A stretch of 64,000 nucleotides of DNA, taken from the NCBI GenBank assembly GCA_963596435.1, contig CAVBMG010000004.1:39039-103038 (forward strand), given 5' to 3'. The notes beneath the pieces are model-generated. The model was not told the origin of the DNA and searched no databases. It saw only the letters and a program-made list of their open reading frames with translations. Origin of the DNA: COE1 sp963596435. GTDB taxonomy: Bacteria > Bacillota > Clostridia > Lachnospirales > Lachnospiraceae. Both the position numbers and the translations under genes were made by a program. This document shows positions 1-9,703 of this stretch, piece by piece. How positions within the stretch are numbered: the stretch's first letter is position 1; each line of letters opens with the position of its first letter.

Positions 1-1091
1 GCCATTGCAAACAGCATTTTATCAGTAAGATGCTGCACCATAACGCGGAAAAATGGTGTAATCAGGTACAAAGCCACTATCGTATAGATCAGCCACAGAT
101 GCGGTCCTACATCTGGTGCGCCTGTCAGGATTCTTTTAAATGCTACACCCAGATTTTTTGGTGGCAGGAATCCCACCTCATGATTCAGAGACAATAACAG
201 TAAATAATAGGCAATTAAAGGAATGATGACCTTGGATGCCCTTCTTATATAGAAAGAACCCACTGATTCTTCTTTGCGGGAGTTTAGCAAAAGTGCGCCA
301 GATAACATGACATAGATCACATTACAGCTCAAACCAAGTGTCAGACCACCTACCAGGATCAGCCGTTTCCAGTCAGCATCAGCCAGATCCACCATCGGGG
401 AACAGGCATGAGCCAGTATGACCAGTACTGCTGCCAGTACACGCATATAATCCCAGTGCACCTCTCTGGAGGTCTGATTCTGATTCTTGCCGGATAATTG
501 CAGCATATAATTGTGTAATCCCATTTCCCCGGCTCTTACCTTATGCGCCCAGAAGACAAGCAATATGACGAGCAATGTCACAGGGAAATATATAAGACAT
601 TGATGTAAAGTGTCTGCTGATATTACCGGACTAACCTTAGTCTCACCTGCATATACTGTTATTTCATATAAAATAAAATCACCATCTATATCCAGTCTGA
701 AAGAATCATACTCACCTAACGGTATTGGAATACTGCAAAACGTTCTGCCTGACTCTATAACAGTCTGGAAGGAATGTTTCTCTGTGTAATTTTCTCCGGC
801 TTTTGCATAGAAGACCTGTACCGGCAGCTCTTCACTGTTATTGGCATTGCAAGAAATGCACATTCCTCCCACTGTTCCCTCTGATTTCAGATATAACTGT
901 GGATCTTCACCAGTTACTTTATATATATGATTATCCACTTCGTAATTTGATACACCTACATAGGAATCCTCTCCTATCGTAGCCTCCTGCCCCTGAAAGG
1001 TATATTGATATTCCAGATTCTTCCAGAAAATTATTCCCCAGCTTATCAATACGATAACAGCCAGCACTTCCCATTGCATACGTTTCTTCAT
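1..1091 (-). CDS. Membrane acyltransferase (acyltransferase 3 family), C-terminus beyond window edge
   Basis: The reading frame is open from ATG at 1091 to the window edge, so the protein is partial. An in-frame TAA lies just upstream of this ATG. The protein starts with a membrane anchor (about residues 7-23), followed by an extracytoplasmic stretch of about 140 residues, a second membrane segment, and then a multi-spanning part beginning with a motif like HWDYMRVLAAVLVILAHA. That motif is typical of the acyltransferase 3 (OafA/WecH-like) family, which O-acylates cell-surface glycans. The N-terminal extracytoplasmic insert is unusual for the short family members. The substrate cannot be told from the sequence. 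It lies downstream of a chemoreceptor gene but is separated from it by a good terminator. Confidence 0.75.
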   Translation of the reverse strand, partial: MKKRMQWEVLAVIVLISWGIIFWKNLEYQYTFQGQEATIGEDSYVGVSNYEVDNHIYKVTGEDPQLYLKSEGTVGGMCISCNANNSEELPVQVFYAKAGENYTEKHSFQTVIESGRTFCSIPIPLGEYDSFRLDIDGDFILYEITVYAGETKVSPVISADTLHQCLIYFPVTLLVILLVFWAHKVRAGEMGLHNYMLQLSGKNQNQTSREVHWDYMRVLAAVLVILAHACSPMVDLADADWKRLILVGGLTLGLSCNVIYVMLSGALLLNSRKEESVGSFYIRRASKVIIPLIAYYLLLLSLNHEVGFLPPKNLGVAFKRILTGAPDVGPHLWLIYTIVALYLITPFFRVMVQHLTDKMLFAM

Positions 1092-1146
1092 ATTTTATTG
1101 ACCATGCCTTTCCATCCTTTGAAGCTTCAAACAATTCCAGTGTATC

Positions 1147-1178
1147 AAAAAAGGCGAAAGCAGTCTACCGCTTTCGCC
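1147..1178 (-). terminator. Intrinsic terminator of the chemoreceptor gene
   Basis: A perfect 9-bp stem (GGCGAAAGC/GCTTTCGCC, arms 1153-1161 and 1170-1178) with an 8-nt loop is followed on the minus strand by six T residues (1147-1152). It lies 30 bp past the chemoreceptor stop codon. Confidence 0.85.
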
Positions 1179-1208
1179 CCGATTCTGATTCTTACACTAT
1201 TTGTCTGT

Positions 1209-2678
1209 TTAATAGGTCTGCAGATCCTTCGCAAGCTCATAGATTGCTTCAAAAATCTGTCTGCACTTTGCTACCTCACCTACTGTGACATTTGAATTGT
1301 TCAAGCCCTCACTGGAAGCAGCCGCAACTTCTTCACTGGTAGCTGAAAGCTGCGTTATATGGTCATAAATCACATTAGAAGAGGATAGGGTACGCTCCAT
1401 GCTCTCCTTTACATCATTGATATAGCCGGAAAGAATTTTCACTTCATTCTCCACCTGCTCGAATCTTTCCATACTCTCTGTAATCAGCTCATTCTGCTTG
1501 GCTACGCTGCCAGCTGAATCACGGATGCTCTCATTTACATGTCTGGTGTCTTCGTTCAGCTCCTTGATAATGTTAGTTATATTCGTAGAAGCGTTCTTCG
1601 TATCCTCTGACAGTGTCCTGATTTCTTCTGCAACAACTGAAAAACCACGTCCGGCTTCTCCTGCTCTGGCTGCCTCAATAGAAGCATTCAATGCCAGCAG
1701 ATTAGTCTGGTTGGAAATACTGATAATAGAATCTACAAAGCCTGCTACCTGTCCTACCTTTTTCGTCAGCTCCTCAATTACACTCTCCATAGCTGCACTG
1801 CACTGGCTGACATTATCTGCCTGGACTCCCAGCTCCTGCATGGAATTGACACCGGCTTCCACAGTGCCTGATACTTTATCAGAGGATGCTATCATCTCAT
1901 TTGCCAGCTCCTGTGCATGCTCAGAATTCTCACGGATCTCACCGCATATCTCTGCTTCACCCTGTATCGCCTCTGCTGTGCTCTCAGTACTTCCGGCTAT
2001 ATTCTCTATGGATGTATGACTGTTGGACAGACTCGATTCAAGCGTATCCAGCATATCCATTGCTTCTCCGAAATGCTTCATGATATTATCAGCAACCTGA
2101 AGCATAAGCTTGTGGCTCTCTTCCTGCTTCTTAGCCGCTTCCAGAATTTCGTCCATATTCTCTTTATTGAACTGTACCAAAAGCTTCGTACATCTGATAG
2201 AGGCATATCCTACCAAAAAGCTGACCAGTACAGCAACGAACATTGTCGCACCATTGGTACTTCCATCCTGCAGGCTGGCTGTATGTGTCACCAGACGCAG
2301 CAGATTCGCTGCAATGATCACTGCATTACTCCATATCACTGTCTTAATATTCAGGTATACGATTGCTGTAAACAGGATAGGAAATGCATACATACAATTG
2401 TCCTCTGTAACAGATACCAGTCTGAGTATCAGATATACTCCTAATGCTGCTCCCAGCATCCCATCCGCACATATATGGCTGTCTCTTTTACTAACAAAAA
2501 GTACAACATTAACAATAATTGCTGCTAATGAACCTATAAGCTGCACATATGTAGATACAGACACCTGCTCCGGATATGTCTTCATATATACCACTAGTGT
2601 AAAGAATACATATGCCATGATTAGTGTCAGTACCGGAAATACTATCGTATTGGCTCGTTTATACTGTTTCTGTGTCAT
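1209..2678 (-). CDS. Methyl-accepting chemotaxis protein with six-helix membrane N-terminus
   Basis: A 489-residue chemoreceptor. Residues 1-180 form about six membrane helices with almost no extracytoplasmic domain, so sensing is probably by the membrane part or by a partner. The C-terminal half is a long coiled coil with the conserved signalling tip (SNQTNLLALNASIEAARAGE), which contacts CheA and CheW. I see no HAMP domain and no C-terminal CheR-tethering pentapeptide. The gene is monocistronic: a terminator follows it and a divergent regulator gene lies 313 bp upstream. No flagellar or che genes are in the window, so the ligand and output are unknown. The start is the first ATG after a GAGGAT ribosome site. 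Confidence 0.9.
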   Translation of the reverse strand: MTQKQYKRANTIVFPVLTLIMAYVFFTLVVYMKTYPEQVSVSTYVQLIGSLAAIIVNVVLFVSKRDSHICADGMLGAALGVYLILRLVSVTEDNCMYAFPILFTAIVYLNIKTVIWSNAVIIAANLLRLVTHTASLQDGSTNGATMFVAVLVSFLVGYASIRCTKLLVQFNKENMDEILEAAKKQEESHKLMLQVADNIMKHFGEAMDMLDTLESSLSNSHTSIENIAGSTESTAEAIQGEAEICGEIRENSEHAQELANEMIASSDKVSGTVEAGVNSMQELGVQADNVSQCSAAMESVIEELTKKVGQVAGFVDSIISISNQTNLLALNASIEAARAGEAGRGFSVVAEEIRTLSEDTKNASTNITNIIKELNEDTRHVNESIRDSAGSVAKQNELITESMERFEQVENEVKILSGYINDVKESMERTLSSSNVIYDHITQLSATSEEVAAASSEGLNNSNVTVGEVAKCRQIFEAIYELAKDLQTY

Positions 2679-2753
2679 TTTATCATCCTCCTAGTCTGAC
2701 TTTACATATTATTATCTATCTTTTGCATATAATATGTGTAATATTGTGTCTTT

Positions 2754-2769
2754 TGATGCATTTGCATCA
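2754..2769. promoter_or_regulatory. Palindrome in divergent intergenic region (candidate operator)
   Basis: TGATGCA-TT-TGCATCA is a perfect inverted repeat with 7-bp arms, placed between the chemoreceptor start and the ArsR-like gene. Further TGCAT boxes lie nearby at 2724-2728 and in GTGCATTTTATGCAT near 2829-2843. These could be binding sites for the adjacent regulator, which is inference. Apart from this, the promoter below and AT-rich DNA, I see nothing else in the 313-bp gap. Confidence 0.4.
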
Positions 2770-2919
2770 TTATTTTTAGTTTTATCCTACCACCATTTTG
2801 GGCAAAAGTATAGTAAAATACACAAAAAGTGCATTTTATGCATAATTTTGTATATGTGATACTTTACTCTTCATTAAAATAATCGAGATTCGTTTAGTCA
2901 TTAGTCAAATATTATAGCA

Positions 2920-2948
2920 TTGACTTTATATTTTTATTATATTATGAT
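2920..2948 (+). promoter_or_regulatory. Sigma-A promoter of the ArsR-like regulator
   Basis: TTGACT (2920-2925) is followed by a 17-nt AT-rich spacer and TATGAT (2943-2948). An AAAGGA ribosome site lies at 2977-2982, ahead of the ATG at 2992. Confidence 0.75.
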
Positions 2949-2991
2949 AGTGGATATATAAAGTAAATGAATTGATAAAGGATTTGATGAT

Positions 2992-3924
2992 ATGCTGTAT
3001 TTTCAATCTATTGGTGAAGCAGAAGCTGTGTTCAAGGCTCTCAGCACACCTATGCGTCTGAAAATCATGGAAATGATCTATCAGAATGATTCCCTGAGCA
3101 TGAACGATCTGGCAGAGGCACTGGGATTAACAAACGGCGCGATATCCATGCATGTAAGCAAGCTGGAAGAAGCAGATCTGGTAAAGATTAAAACAACCTC
3201 CGGTAAAAGAGGCACTATGAAGATTGTACGTCCTAAATATGACAGATTGATGATAGACTTAGCTCCTTTAAAAGAGCCTAGGCACTGTTATACAGACGAT
3301 ATCCGTGTAGGTTACTACACTGCATGTCATGGCACTCCTACCTGTGGGCTTGCTACCGGTAAGGAGATCATCGGTTCTCTGGATGATCCACGTGTTTTCT
3401 CTTTCCCGGACAGATTCAATGCAGGTATTCTGTGGTTTACAAGCGGATATGTGGAATATAACCTTCCTAATCATCTACAGCCCGGACAGACTTTGAATGA
3501 ATTGCAGATTTCTTTTGAAATATCTTCTGAATGCCCAAGCACCAACGAAGATTATCCTTCCGATATTTATTTTTCTATCAACGGCATCCCTCTTGGCATG
3601 TGGATCAGTCCCGGTGATTACGGTGCAAGGAGAGGATATGTTTCACCTGCCTGGTGGTCTGAAACACTGAACCAATATGGTCTGCTCAAGACCCTGATCA
3701 TCAATAACGAAGGCACTTTCATGGATGGTACAAAGAAGCTCTCCGATATAACGATTCAGGAGCTTAACATTGACTATAACAGTTATATCACTTTTCGATT
3801 TGAAGTTCCCAAGGATACTGCTAACTGTGGAGGCTGCACACTGTTTGGCGAAGATTTCGGTGATCACAACCAGGCAATCCGCATCAAAGCCTATTATGAT
3901 GAAGAGAAAGAAAACGAGAATTGA
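2992..3924 (+). CDS. ArsR-like winged-helix regulator with large C-terminal domain
   Basis: A 310-residue protein. Residues 8-80 are a winged helix-turn-helix of ArsR type (KALSTPMRLKIMEMIYQ, then the recognition helix around NGAISMHVSKLEEADLV). Classic ArsR proteins are about 100 residues. Here about 220 further residues follow, including a Cys-bearing segment (CHGTPTCG, residues 104-111) and a C-terminal NCGGCTLFGED motif. That extension contains aromatic-rich beta-type sequence and may bind a ligand, metal or sugar; I do not recognise it as a named domain. The gene is convergent with the GH42 operon and shares a terminator with it. Control of that operon is plausible but unproven. Confidence 0.75.
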   Translation: MLYFQSIGEAEAVFKALSTPMRLKIMEMIYQNDSLSMNDLAEALGLTNGAISMHVSKLEEADLVKIKTTSGKRGTMKIVRPKYDRLMIDLAPLKEPRHCYTDDIRVGYYTACHGTPTCGLATGKEIIGSLDDPRVFSFPDRFNAGILWFTSGYVEYNLPNHLQPGQTLNELQISFEISSECPSTNEDYPSDIYFSINGIPLGMWISPGDYGARRGYVSPAWWSETLNQYGLLKTLIINNEGTFMDGTKKLSDITIQELNIDYNSYITFRFEVPKDTANCGGCTLFGEDFGDHNQAIRIKAYYDEEKENEN

Positions 3925-3929
3925 CAAAG

Positions 3930-3975
3930 CCCTGCCGAATACCATATTGCAGGTACTACGGCAGGGTTTTCTTAT
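3930..3975 (+). terminator. Terminator between convergent regulator and GH42 genes
   Basis: The arms CCCTGCCG (3930-3937) and CGGCAGGG (3959-3966) enclose a 21-nt loop, with TTTTCTT following on the plus strand. On the minus strand the same stem is followed only by CTTTG, so it works mainly for the regulator gene and possibly in both directions. Confidence 0.75.
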
Positions 3976-3980
3976 TCGGT

Positions 3981-6023
3981 TCATTTCATGTTTTCTGTCT
4001 GCTCTTCCAATATAAACACGCTCCAGGGCTGCATTGACAGGAGCTGTCCTTTCTCATACGTCATTCCACTGATCAATTCTACAGCTTCCTCATGAAGATA
4101 TTTCTGTTCTATGTGTTCATTGGAATAGTTAAAATAGTAATGCACCCTTTTGCCGGATGTATTGTTACCACTTCTGACATTTACAGGAAATTGCGCTTCC
4201 TGTGACACATCCCTGATTCCAGCCTGTTCTGCTACATAGCCGACTAACGCTTTTGCATAGGCATTGCTGATATGGCAGCCTACATAGATACCCTTTCCCT
4301 GTCCATAGGAATGTTGCGTAATTGCCGCATATCTGCCCCAGTATGGATGCTCGTAGGATGCCAGTATCTGCGTATCTCCTGACTCCGGCATCAGAAACTC
4401 CATCCAGACCTCAACCTGTCTGTCAGCATCACTAAGCCCCTCACTAAAAGCCCTGTCAGAGATTAGCCTGACATTCCTTGGAATGGTATATTCCTGATAG
4501 CTGACTCCCAGACTTTCATGCAGTATGTGTGGCTTTCTGTCATGGCTGACAGTCAGATATTCATTGGCATATGCACTCTTATACGTGGTAAGAAGCGTTC
4601 CTCCCTGCTCCACATACTGATTCAATGCATGAAGCGTTTCATCTGTTGCACTGTAAAGGGCAGGAACTACGAGCAATTGATACTGTGAAAGCTCTCTTTC
4701 CTCATCTGATATCACATCATATTCAATATTTAACTCATACAGGGCATCTGCATACTGCCGCACAATATCGTTATACTTTACCTTTTCCTCCGGCAGAGGG
4801 AACATCGGCAGACGGCTAAGCGCTGTCAGAGATTCATTGGATACCAGAATCGCTGCCTTATTCTCCTTATGCAGATGTAGAAGGTGCTCTCCGATCCTGT
4901 GCAGATCATTTCCGATGGTCACAGCCTCAAGGTAAGGTCTGTTCTCCTCCATATCGTGACTAAGAAGCCCTCTCCAATAGGTTTCAAACGAATTATGAAT
5001 AGAATGCCAGTGCCAGTACATCACACCATCTGCGCCGTTTGCCAGATGGGAAAAAGCCTGCATACGAAGCTGTCCATCATAGGGTGTCCAGCCGATATGT
5101 CCCTGTGCTTCTGTCTCCAGCACAAGGTAATTGTCCTTTTTCAGTCCTCTGGCTATCGCTCCGCAAAATGCAGCCTCTTTACCGGTCAGTTCATCCTGTG
5201 TCTTATGATAAATATCGCATCCGGCTATGGTAACTGCCTTTGCCGCATGGAAGTGATTCACATCCGGCTGTACGCCAAAGGAATAATCTCTCCACTCAAA
5301 GTCAAAATTGTGTGTGATAAACTGATCCTCTCTACGGTATTCCTCTACGATTTCTCTCTGCCAGAGCAGGAATTCATCTACCAGCGTCCGTCGAAACTTC
5401 TCAAACTCTGCCATAAAGCTGCCGTTGATCGTTCCTGTTACGTCAGGTACATGCTCCCAGCTGTCTACCCTGTTCGACCAGTAGTTAAATCCAAACTCAC
5501 GGTTCATCTCTTCCACACTGCCAAAAGTATCCTTGAGATAAGCAACGAATCTTTCCTGTACGCCTTTTCCCGCAGTATGATAATGTTTCGTCTCATTATC
5601 AAGCTGAAAACCAATTACATTATCATATTTCTGTACACATTCCAACAGCCTGCGGATAACTCTCTCAGCATGGAACAGATAATGCGGGTTAGTAATATCC
5701 ATATTCTGTCTGGCTCCATATTTACCAGCTCCCCGCTCTGTCGTGGCAATGATATCCGGGTACTTCGCAGCAAGCCAGGGTGGAACTGCGTAAGTAGGCG
5801 TTCCTACGATCACGCTGATTCCATATCGTGCTGCTGCCTCTATACTTCTTTCTATATGATGAAAGTCAAATACTCCATCGCTGATTTCTTCACTTGCCCA
5901 GGTAGACTCTGCAATACGAATGACATTAATGCCTGCCTTCTTCATCATCTGCATGTCCTGTTCAAGCCGCTCTGTCGGCATATATTCGTCATAATATGCT
6001 ACGCCATATAAAATCTTATCCAT
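3981..6023 (-). CDS. GH42 beta-galactosidase-family glycosidase
   Basis: About 680 residues, the usual length for GH42 enzymes, which release terminal beta-galactose or alpha-L-arabinopyranose from oligosaccharides by a retaining mechanism. The TIM barrel covers roughly residues 1-380, with the acid/base motif QLDNE near residue 144 and the nucleophile region LETEAQG near 303-308. A trimerisation-like Rossmann domain and a small C-terminal beta domain follow. There is no signal peptide, so it acts in the cytoplasm. I chose ATG 6023 over 6029 because an AAAGAGA ribosome site directly abuts the outer ATG. It is the last gene of the importer-GH3-GH30-GH42 operon. Confidence 0.88.
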   Translation of the reverse strand: MDKILYGVAYYDEYMPTERLEQDMQMMKKAGINVIRIAESTWASEEISDGVFDFHHIERSIEAAARYGISVIVGTPTYAVPPWLAAKYPDIIATTERGAGKYGARQNMDITNPHYLFHAERVIRRLLECVQKYDNVIGFQLDNETKHYHTAGKGVQERFVAYLKDTFGSVEEMNREFGFNYWSNRVDSWEHVPDVTGTINGSFMAEFEKFRRTLVDEFLLWQREIVEEYRREDQFITHNFDFEWRDYSFGVQPDVNHFHAAKAVTIAGCDIYHKTQDELTGKEAAFCGAIARGLKKDNYLVLETEAQGHIGWTPYDGQLRMQAFSHLANGADGVMYWHWHSIHNSFETYWRGLLSHDMEENRPYLEAVTIGNDLHRIGEHLLHLHKENKAAILVSNESLTALSRLPMFPLPEEKVKYNDIVRQYADALYELNIEYDVISDEERELSQYQLLVVPALYSATDETLHALNQYVEQGGTLLTTYKSAYANEYLTVSHDRKPHILHESLGVSYQEYTIPRNVRLISDRAFSEGLSDADRQVEVWMEFLMPESGDTQILASYEHPYWGRYAAITQHSYGQGKGIYVGCHISNAYAKALVGYVAEQAGIRDVSQEAQFPVNVRSGNNTSGKRVHYYFNYSNEHIEQKYLHEEAVELISGMTYEKGQLLSMQPWSVFILEEQTENMK

Positions 6024-6045
6024 ACACATTCTCTTTCATTTTCGT

Positions 6046-7368
6046 TTATAATACAAATGTATTAAAGGAATTGGGTGCCAGTTCTACTGTAATGGATCGT
6101 TCTGCATGTTCTATCGTCACTGCTTCTGCTCTGTCCATTGCATTCTGTATCTCAATGATAACACTTCCATCAGGATTCTCAAATGCTACGGCTGCACTGT
6201 TCCATGCCCCCTCTGTCTCCAGACGGACTGCTCCCGGCTGTATGAAGTGTGCATAATGCTTCATGACATAATACTCTGGATTATATGTAACTGCTCCTGT
6301 AAAAGGTTCTATGCTGATCATGGCGTTCTGATGCCAGCCCCATGTGCTTTCTCCACCAGTCTCCAGAACCATATTCCAGTAAGTATAGGCACTGACTCCA
6401 TTCTTGAGATAATGGCACATAAGATTAAACATATACTGTGCATATTCCCAACTGTTCTGCCCATCACCGCACTCGTTCTCTGTCTGGACCAGCTCCAGGT
6501 CAGGGAAACATTCATGGGTTCTTGCGATGGCATTTCTTCCTGCCCACTGATACCCTACCCCTTTGATATACTTCTTAGCTTCTTCATCAAAAAGGATCGT
6601 ATCCACATATTTGTTATAATTATCAAGCTTTATCCCCATAAATGAGAGATTCATGTCCTCAGGTCCATTCAAAGTTCCAAGAAAAATATCCGTGTTAATC
6701 TTCTTTTCCTCAAAATACGGTCCTAGATAATCTCTGATAAAGGTTCTGAAATCCTCCGCTCTCCACAGACAGGAGGGGTATTTCTGATCTGCAAAAGGTT
6801 CATTCTGGATATGGAGCTGTACAATGGGAATTCCTTCTTTCCCATATGCTTCTATGAACTTATCAAAATACTGTGCATACGCTTTCAATACAGCAGGTTC
6901 CATCCTGAGTCTTCCATAGTTGCACGCCTTTGGAAACTTCATCCAAGTAGGAGGACTCCACGGTGATGCAAAGAACTTCATATCCCCTGCATAATGCTTC
7001 TGTGCTTCTTTAATATAGGGAATGAGATATTTATAATCTCTTTCAATGCTGAAATGCTCCATGGCATAATCATCATCATATTCATCATGACTATACCACT
7101 CGGCTGCATAATCACTGGCTCCGATAGGAATTCTGTTAAATCCAAGCTGTAATCCTTCCCTGCCAAATAATGACTGATATATTTTCTCCCGGTTCTCTTT
7201 GTCTGTCTTTTCCAGTGCGATAGCACTCAGTTCATTAAAGCAGCCGCCAAAGCCTTTTATCTTCTGGGCTTTCTCTCCTGTCAGCACTACCTTATGGGAA
7301 GATTCTTCTGCCGTTTTTATTTCTTTTTCTACAAAGGGGGAATCCTTCGTTGTTTCATACCATTTCAT
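6046..7368 (-). CDS. GH30 glycosidase (glucosylceramidase-like clan A enzyme)
   Basis: A 440-residue intracellular GH30 enzyme. A TIM barrel with acid/base Glu190 (HIQNEP) and nucleophile near Glu297 (VQTENEC) is followed by the C-terminal beta-sandwich typical of the family (TVELAPNSFNTFVL). GH30 members act on beta-1,6-glucan, beta-glucosides, beta-xylosides or beta-1,6-galactan depending on subfamily. The subfamily cannot be fixed by eye. The neighbours GH3 and GH42 suggest a beta-linked gluco- or galacto-oligosaccharide as substrate. No signal peptide is present. The gene starts 23 bp after the GH3 stop codon, in the same operon. Confidence 0.85.
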   Translation of the reverse strand: MKWYETTKDSPFVEKEIKTAEESSHKVVLTGEKAQKIKGFGGCFNELSAIALEKTDKENREKIYQSLFGREGLQLGFNRIPIGASDYAAEWYSHDEYDDDYAMEHFSIERDYKYLIPYIKEAQKHYAGDMKFFASPWSPPTWMKFPKACNYGRLRMEPAVLKAYAQYFDKFIEAYGKEGIPIVQLHIQNEPFADQKYPSCLWRAEDFRTFIRDYLGPYFEEKKINTDIFLGTLNGPEDMNLSFMGIKLDNYNKYVDTILFDEEAKKYIKGVGYQWAGRNAIARTHECFPDLELVQTENECGDGQNSWEYAQYMFNLMCHYLKNGVSAYTYWNMVLETGGESTWGWHQNAMISIEPFTGAVTYNPEYYVMKHYAHFIQPGAVRLETEGAWNSAAVAFENPDGSVIIEIQNAMDRAEAVTIEHAERSITVELAPNSFNTFVL

Positions 7369-7391
7369 ATACCTGCTTCCTTTCCTCCGAT

Positions 7392-9671
7392 TTATTCTGC
7401 TGCTTTCTTCAATTCCTCAATCAATTCATCTAACTGACTGTTGCTGATCTGCATAAAGCTTCTGAAAGAGCGAAGCGGAGAGTTCTCCATCATTTTCATG
7501 GACATTTCTTCTGTTACTGCCTCGTTGGCAGCCTCGCTCGCCTCTTCCTTCTTATCTCCACCAAGCATCTCGTTAAAGCTGTCCATATATTTTTTCAGGA
7601 CTGCTGCTGTCTTTGGGTTGCCTGTCAGCTCTGCAACTACCGTATTTCTTGTAATTTCCATAGGAATTGTTGTTGTGGAAATCAATTCTACGCTGTCTTT
7701 CAATCGGATATCCGCAGAAGATGCACCTACTAAAATCTCGTAATCACCACTTGCTGCATACCAGTCATGTATCTGTGTGTTATACCATGCAAAGCTTCTC
7801 TTGTTCAATTCGATTTCTACTGTCTTTGTTTCGCCCGGCTTCAGACTTACTTTGGCAAAACCCTTTAATTCCTTGCATGGTCTTGATGCCACATTAGTCT
7901 TGTCAGCTACATAGACCTGTACAATCTCCTTACCTGCCATTTTGCCTGTGTTCGTAACCTGCAGCGATACCGTCAGTTTATCTGTATCCTTGATCTGCTT
8001 TGCAGAAAGCTTCATATCATGATACTCATAGTCTGTATAGCTCAGTCCATATCCAAACGGGAATCGCACCGGCATCTCCTTGGTATCATAATAACGATAG
8101 CCTACGAATACTCCTTCTTTATATTCTACCACCTTACCATCTCCGGGGAAATTGAGATAGGAAGGATTGTCACTTAATTTATAGGGAATCGTCTCCGCAA
8201 GCTTACCACATGGATTCGCCTCACCAAACAGTAATGCACACTGTGCTTCTCCTACCGCCTGTCCACACAGATAGGATTCCAGAATACCTTTTACATCATC
8301 TGCCCAGGGCATCTCTATTGGAGAACCATTATGCAGTACCACTACCACATTCTTCTGTACCTTGAGGATTTCTGAGATCAGATGATTCTGGCACTGTGGC
8401 ATACGCATATGGCTTCTGTCGTAACCTTCTGATTCAAAAGCATCAGGAAGTCCGGCAAATATAACTGCAATATCCGCTGTCTGTGCTGCTTTGACTGCCT
8501 CAGTCTCCAGAGCCTCATCTACCGCATCTTCCTTAATGTCATAGCCCTGTGCATAGGTTACTTCTGTATATGCCTTGACTGCTTCCAGGGCACTGACTAC
8601 CTTGTAGGAATTGATATGAGAGCTGCCGCCTCCCTGATATCTTGGTTTATCGGCGAATTTACCAATAAATGCAATCTTCTTATCCTGTTTTGGCAAAGGC
8701 AGAATACCATCGTTTTTAAGAAGTACCATAGATTCTGTGGCAATTCTGGCTGCCAGCTTATGGTCTGCCTCCTTATCCCAGATTACCTGTTTCCTGTTAT
8801 CAGCATAATGGAAAATAACTTTCAGGATTCTCTCTACTGCCGTGTCAAGTACGGATTCCTTTAATCTGCCGTTCTTTACTGCCTTTACAATCTCCTTGTC
8901 TGTATCACCGCCGCTTGCAGGCATCTCCAGCTCCAGCCCGGCTTCCAGACCTTGTACTCTGTCATTGACTGCGCCCCAGTCAGACATAACATAACCCTCG
9001 AAGCCCCAGTCATCACGGAGCACCTGCGTCAAAAGCTTGTAATTCTCCGAAGCAAAGACACCATTAATCTTATTATAAGAACACATCAGTGTATCAGGCT
9101 TTCCCTCCTTAACCGCTCCTTCAAAAGCTGCCAGATAGATCTCACGGAAGGTTCTCTCATCAATCTCAGATGAGCAGGACATTCTGCGATGCTCCTGATT
9201 GTTTGCTGCAAAGTGCTTCAGAGAAGTTCCTACATTCTGTGACTCTACACCCTTTATATGGGAGGCAGCCATCTGAGAAGCCAGATAAGGATCTTCTGAA
9301 AAATATTCAAAATTACGTCCACACAGAGGAGAACGTTTAATATTAGCAGCCGGTCCTAAAATAACAGATACGTCCTCTGCCTGGCACTCTCTGCCCAGAG
9401 CCTCACCCATCTCCTGTAATAAGTCTCTGTCAAAGGAGCATGCGGTTGCACACGCAGTAGGGAAACACACTGCCTTGATACTGTCATTAATGCCCAGATG
9501 GTCTGCTGACTGGTCCTGTTTACGCAGTCCGTGAGGCCCATCGCTTACCATAACCTGTGGAATCCCCAGTCTTTCTACACTCTTTAAGTGCCAGAAATCA
9601 GCACCGGAACACATTCCTGCCTTTTCCTCTAATGTCATTTCACTGATAATCTTCTTAATATCTCTACTCAT
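7392..9671 (-). CDS. GH3 beta-glucosidase-family glycosidase
   Basis: A 759-residue GH3 enzyme: N-terminal TIM barrel with nucleophile Asp231 in MSDWGAV, alpha/beta sandwich domain (around PIEMPWADDVKGILESYLCG), and fibronectin-III-like domain (ELKGFAKVSLKPGETKTVEI). About 90 residues follow that are not part of the usual GH3 core; they are Glu/Lys-rich, probably helical, and end in LDELIEELKKAAE. There is no signal peptide, so it works on imported oligosaccharides. Its role is release of terminal beta-glucose or a related sugar. It lies in an operon directly downstream of the importer lipoprotein, after a stem-loop. Confidence 0.9.
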   Translation of the reverse strand: MSRDIKKIISEMTLEEKAGMCSGADFWHLKSVERLGIPQVMVSDGPHGLRKQDQSADHLGINDSIKAVCFPTACATACSFDRDLLQEMGEALGRECQAEDVSVILGPAANIKRSPLCGRNFEYFSEDPYLASQMAASHIKGVESQNVGTSLKHFAANNQEHRRMSCSSEIDERTFREIYLAAFEGAVKEGKPDTLMCSYNKINGVFASENYKLLTQVLRDDWGFEGYVMSDWGAVNDRVQGLEAGLELEMPASGGDTDKEIVKAVKNGRLKESVLDTAVERILKVIFHYADNRKQVIWDKEADHKLAARIATESMVLLKNDGILPLPKQDKKIAFIGKFADKPRYQGGGSSHINSYKVVSALEAVKAYTEVTYAQGYDIKEDAVDEALETEAVKAAQTADIAVIFAGLPDAFESEGYDRSHMRMPQCQNHLISEILKVQKNVVVVLHNGSPIEMPWADDVKGILESYLCGQAVGEAQCALLFGEANPCGKLAETIPYKLSDNPSYLNFPGDGKVVEYKEGVFVGYRYYDTKEMPVRFPFGYGLSYTDYEYHDMKLSAKQIKDTDKLTVSLQVTNTGKMAGKEIVQVYVADKTNVASRPCKELKGFAKVSLKPGETKTVEIELNKRSFAWYNTQIHDWYAASGDYEILVGASSADIRLKDSVELISTTTIPMEITRNTVVAELTGNPKTAAVLKKYMDSFNEMLGGDKKEEASEAANEAVTEEMSMKMMENSPLRSFRSFMQISNSQLDELIEELKKAAE

Positions 9672-9703
9672 TCTGATAAACCTGCCCTTTCTTTATTACA
9701 AAC

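Noticed and set aside
931..1134. A 67-codon minus-strand frame at the start of the acyltransferase gene
   Set aside because: It overlaps the acyltransferase N-terminus in another frame, has no domain, and the acyltransferase reading continues convincingly to the window edge.
1498..2694. Overlapping plus-strand frames of 173-194 codons opposite the first chemoreceptor
   Set aside because: They mirror the repetitive coiled-coil and membrane codons of the chemoreceptor and have no ribosome sites or homology.
4884..6011. A 375-codon plus-strand open frame opposite the GH42 gene
   Set aside because: The minus frame has intact GH42 catalytic motifs over its full length; the plus frame is Cys/Ile/His-rich with no recognisable domain or ribosome site, so it is a shadow.
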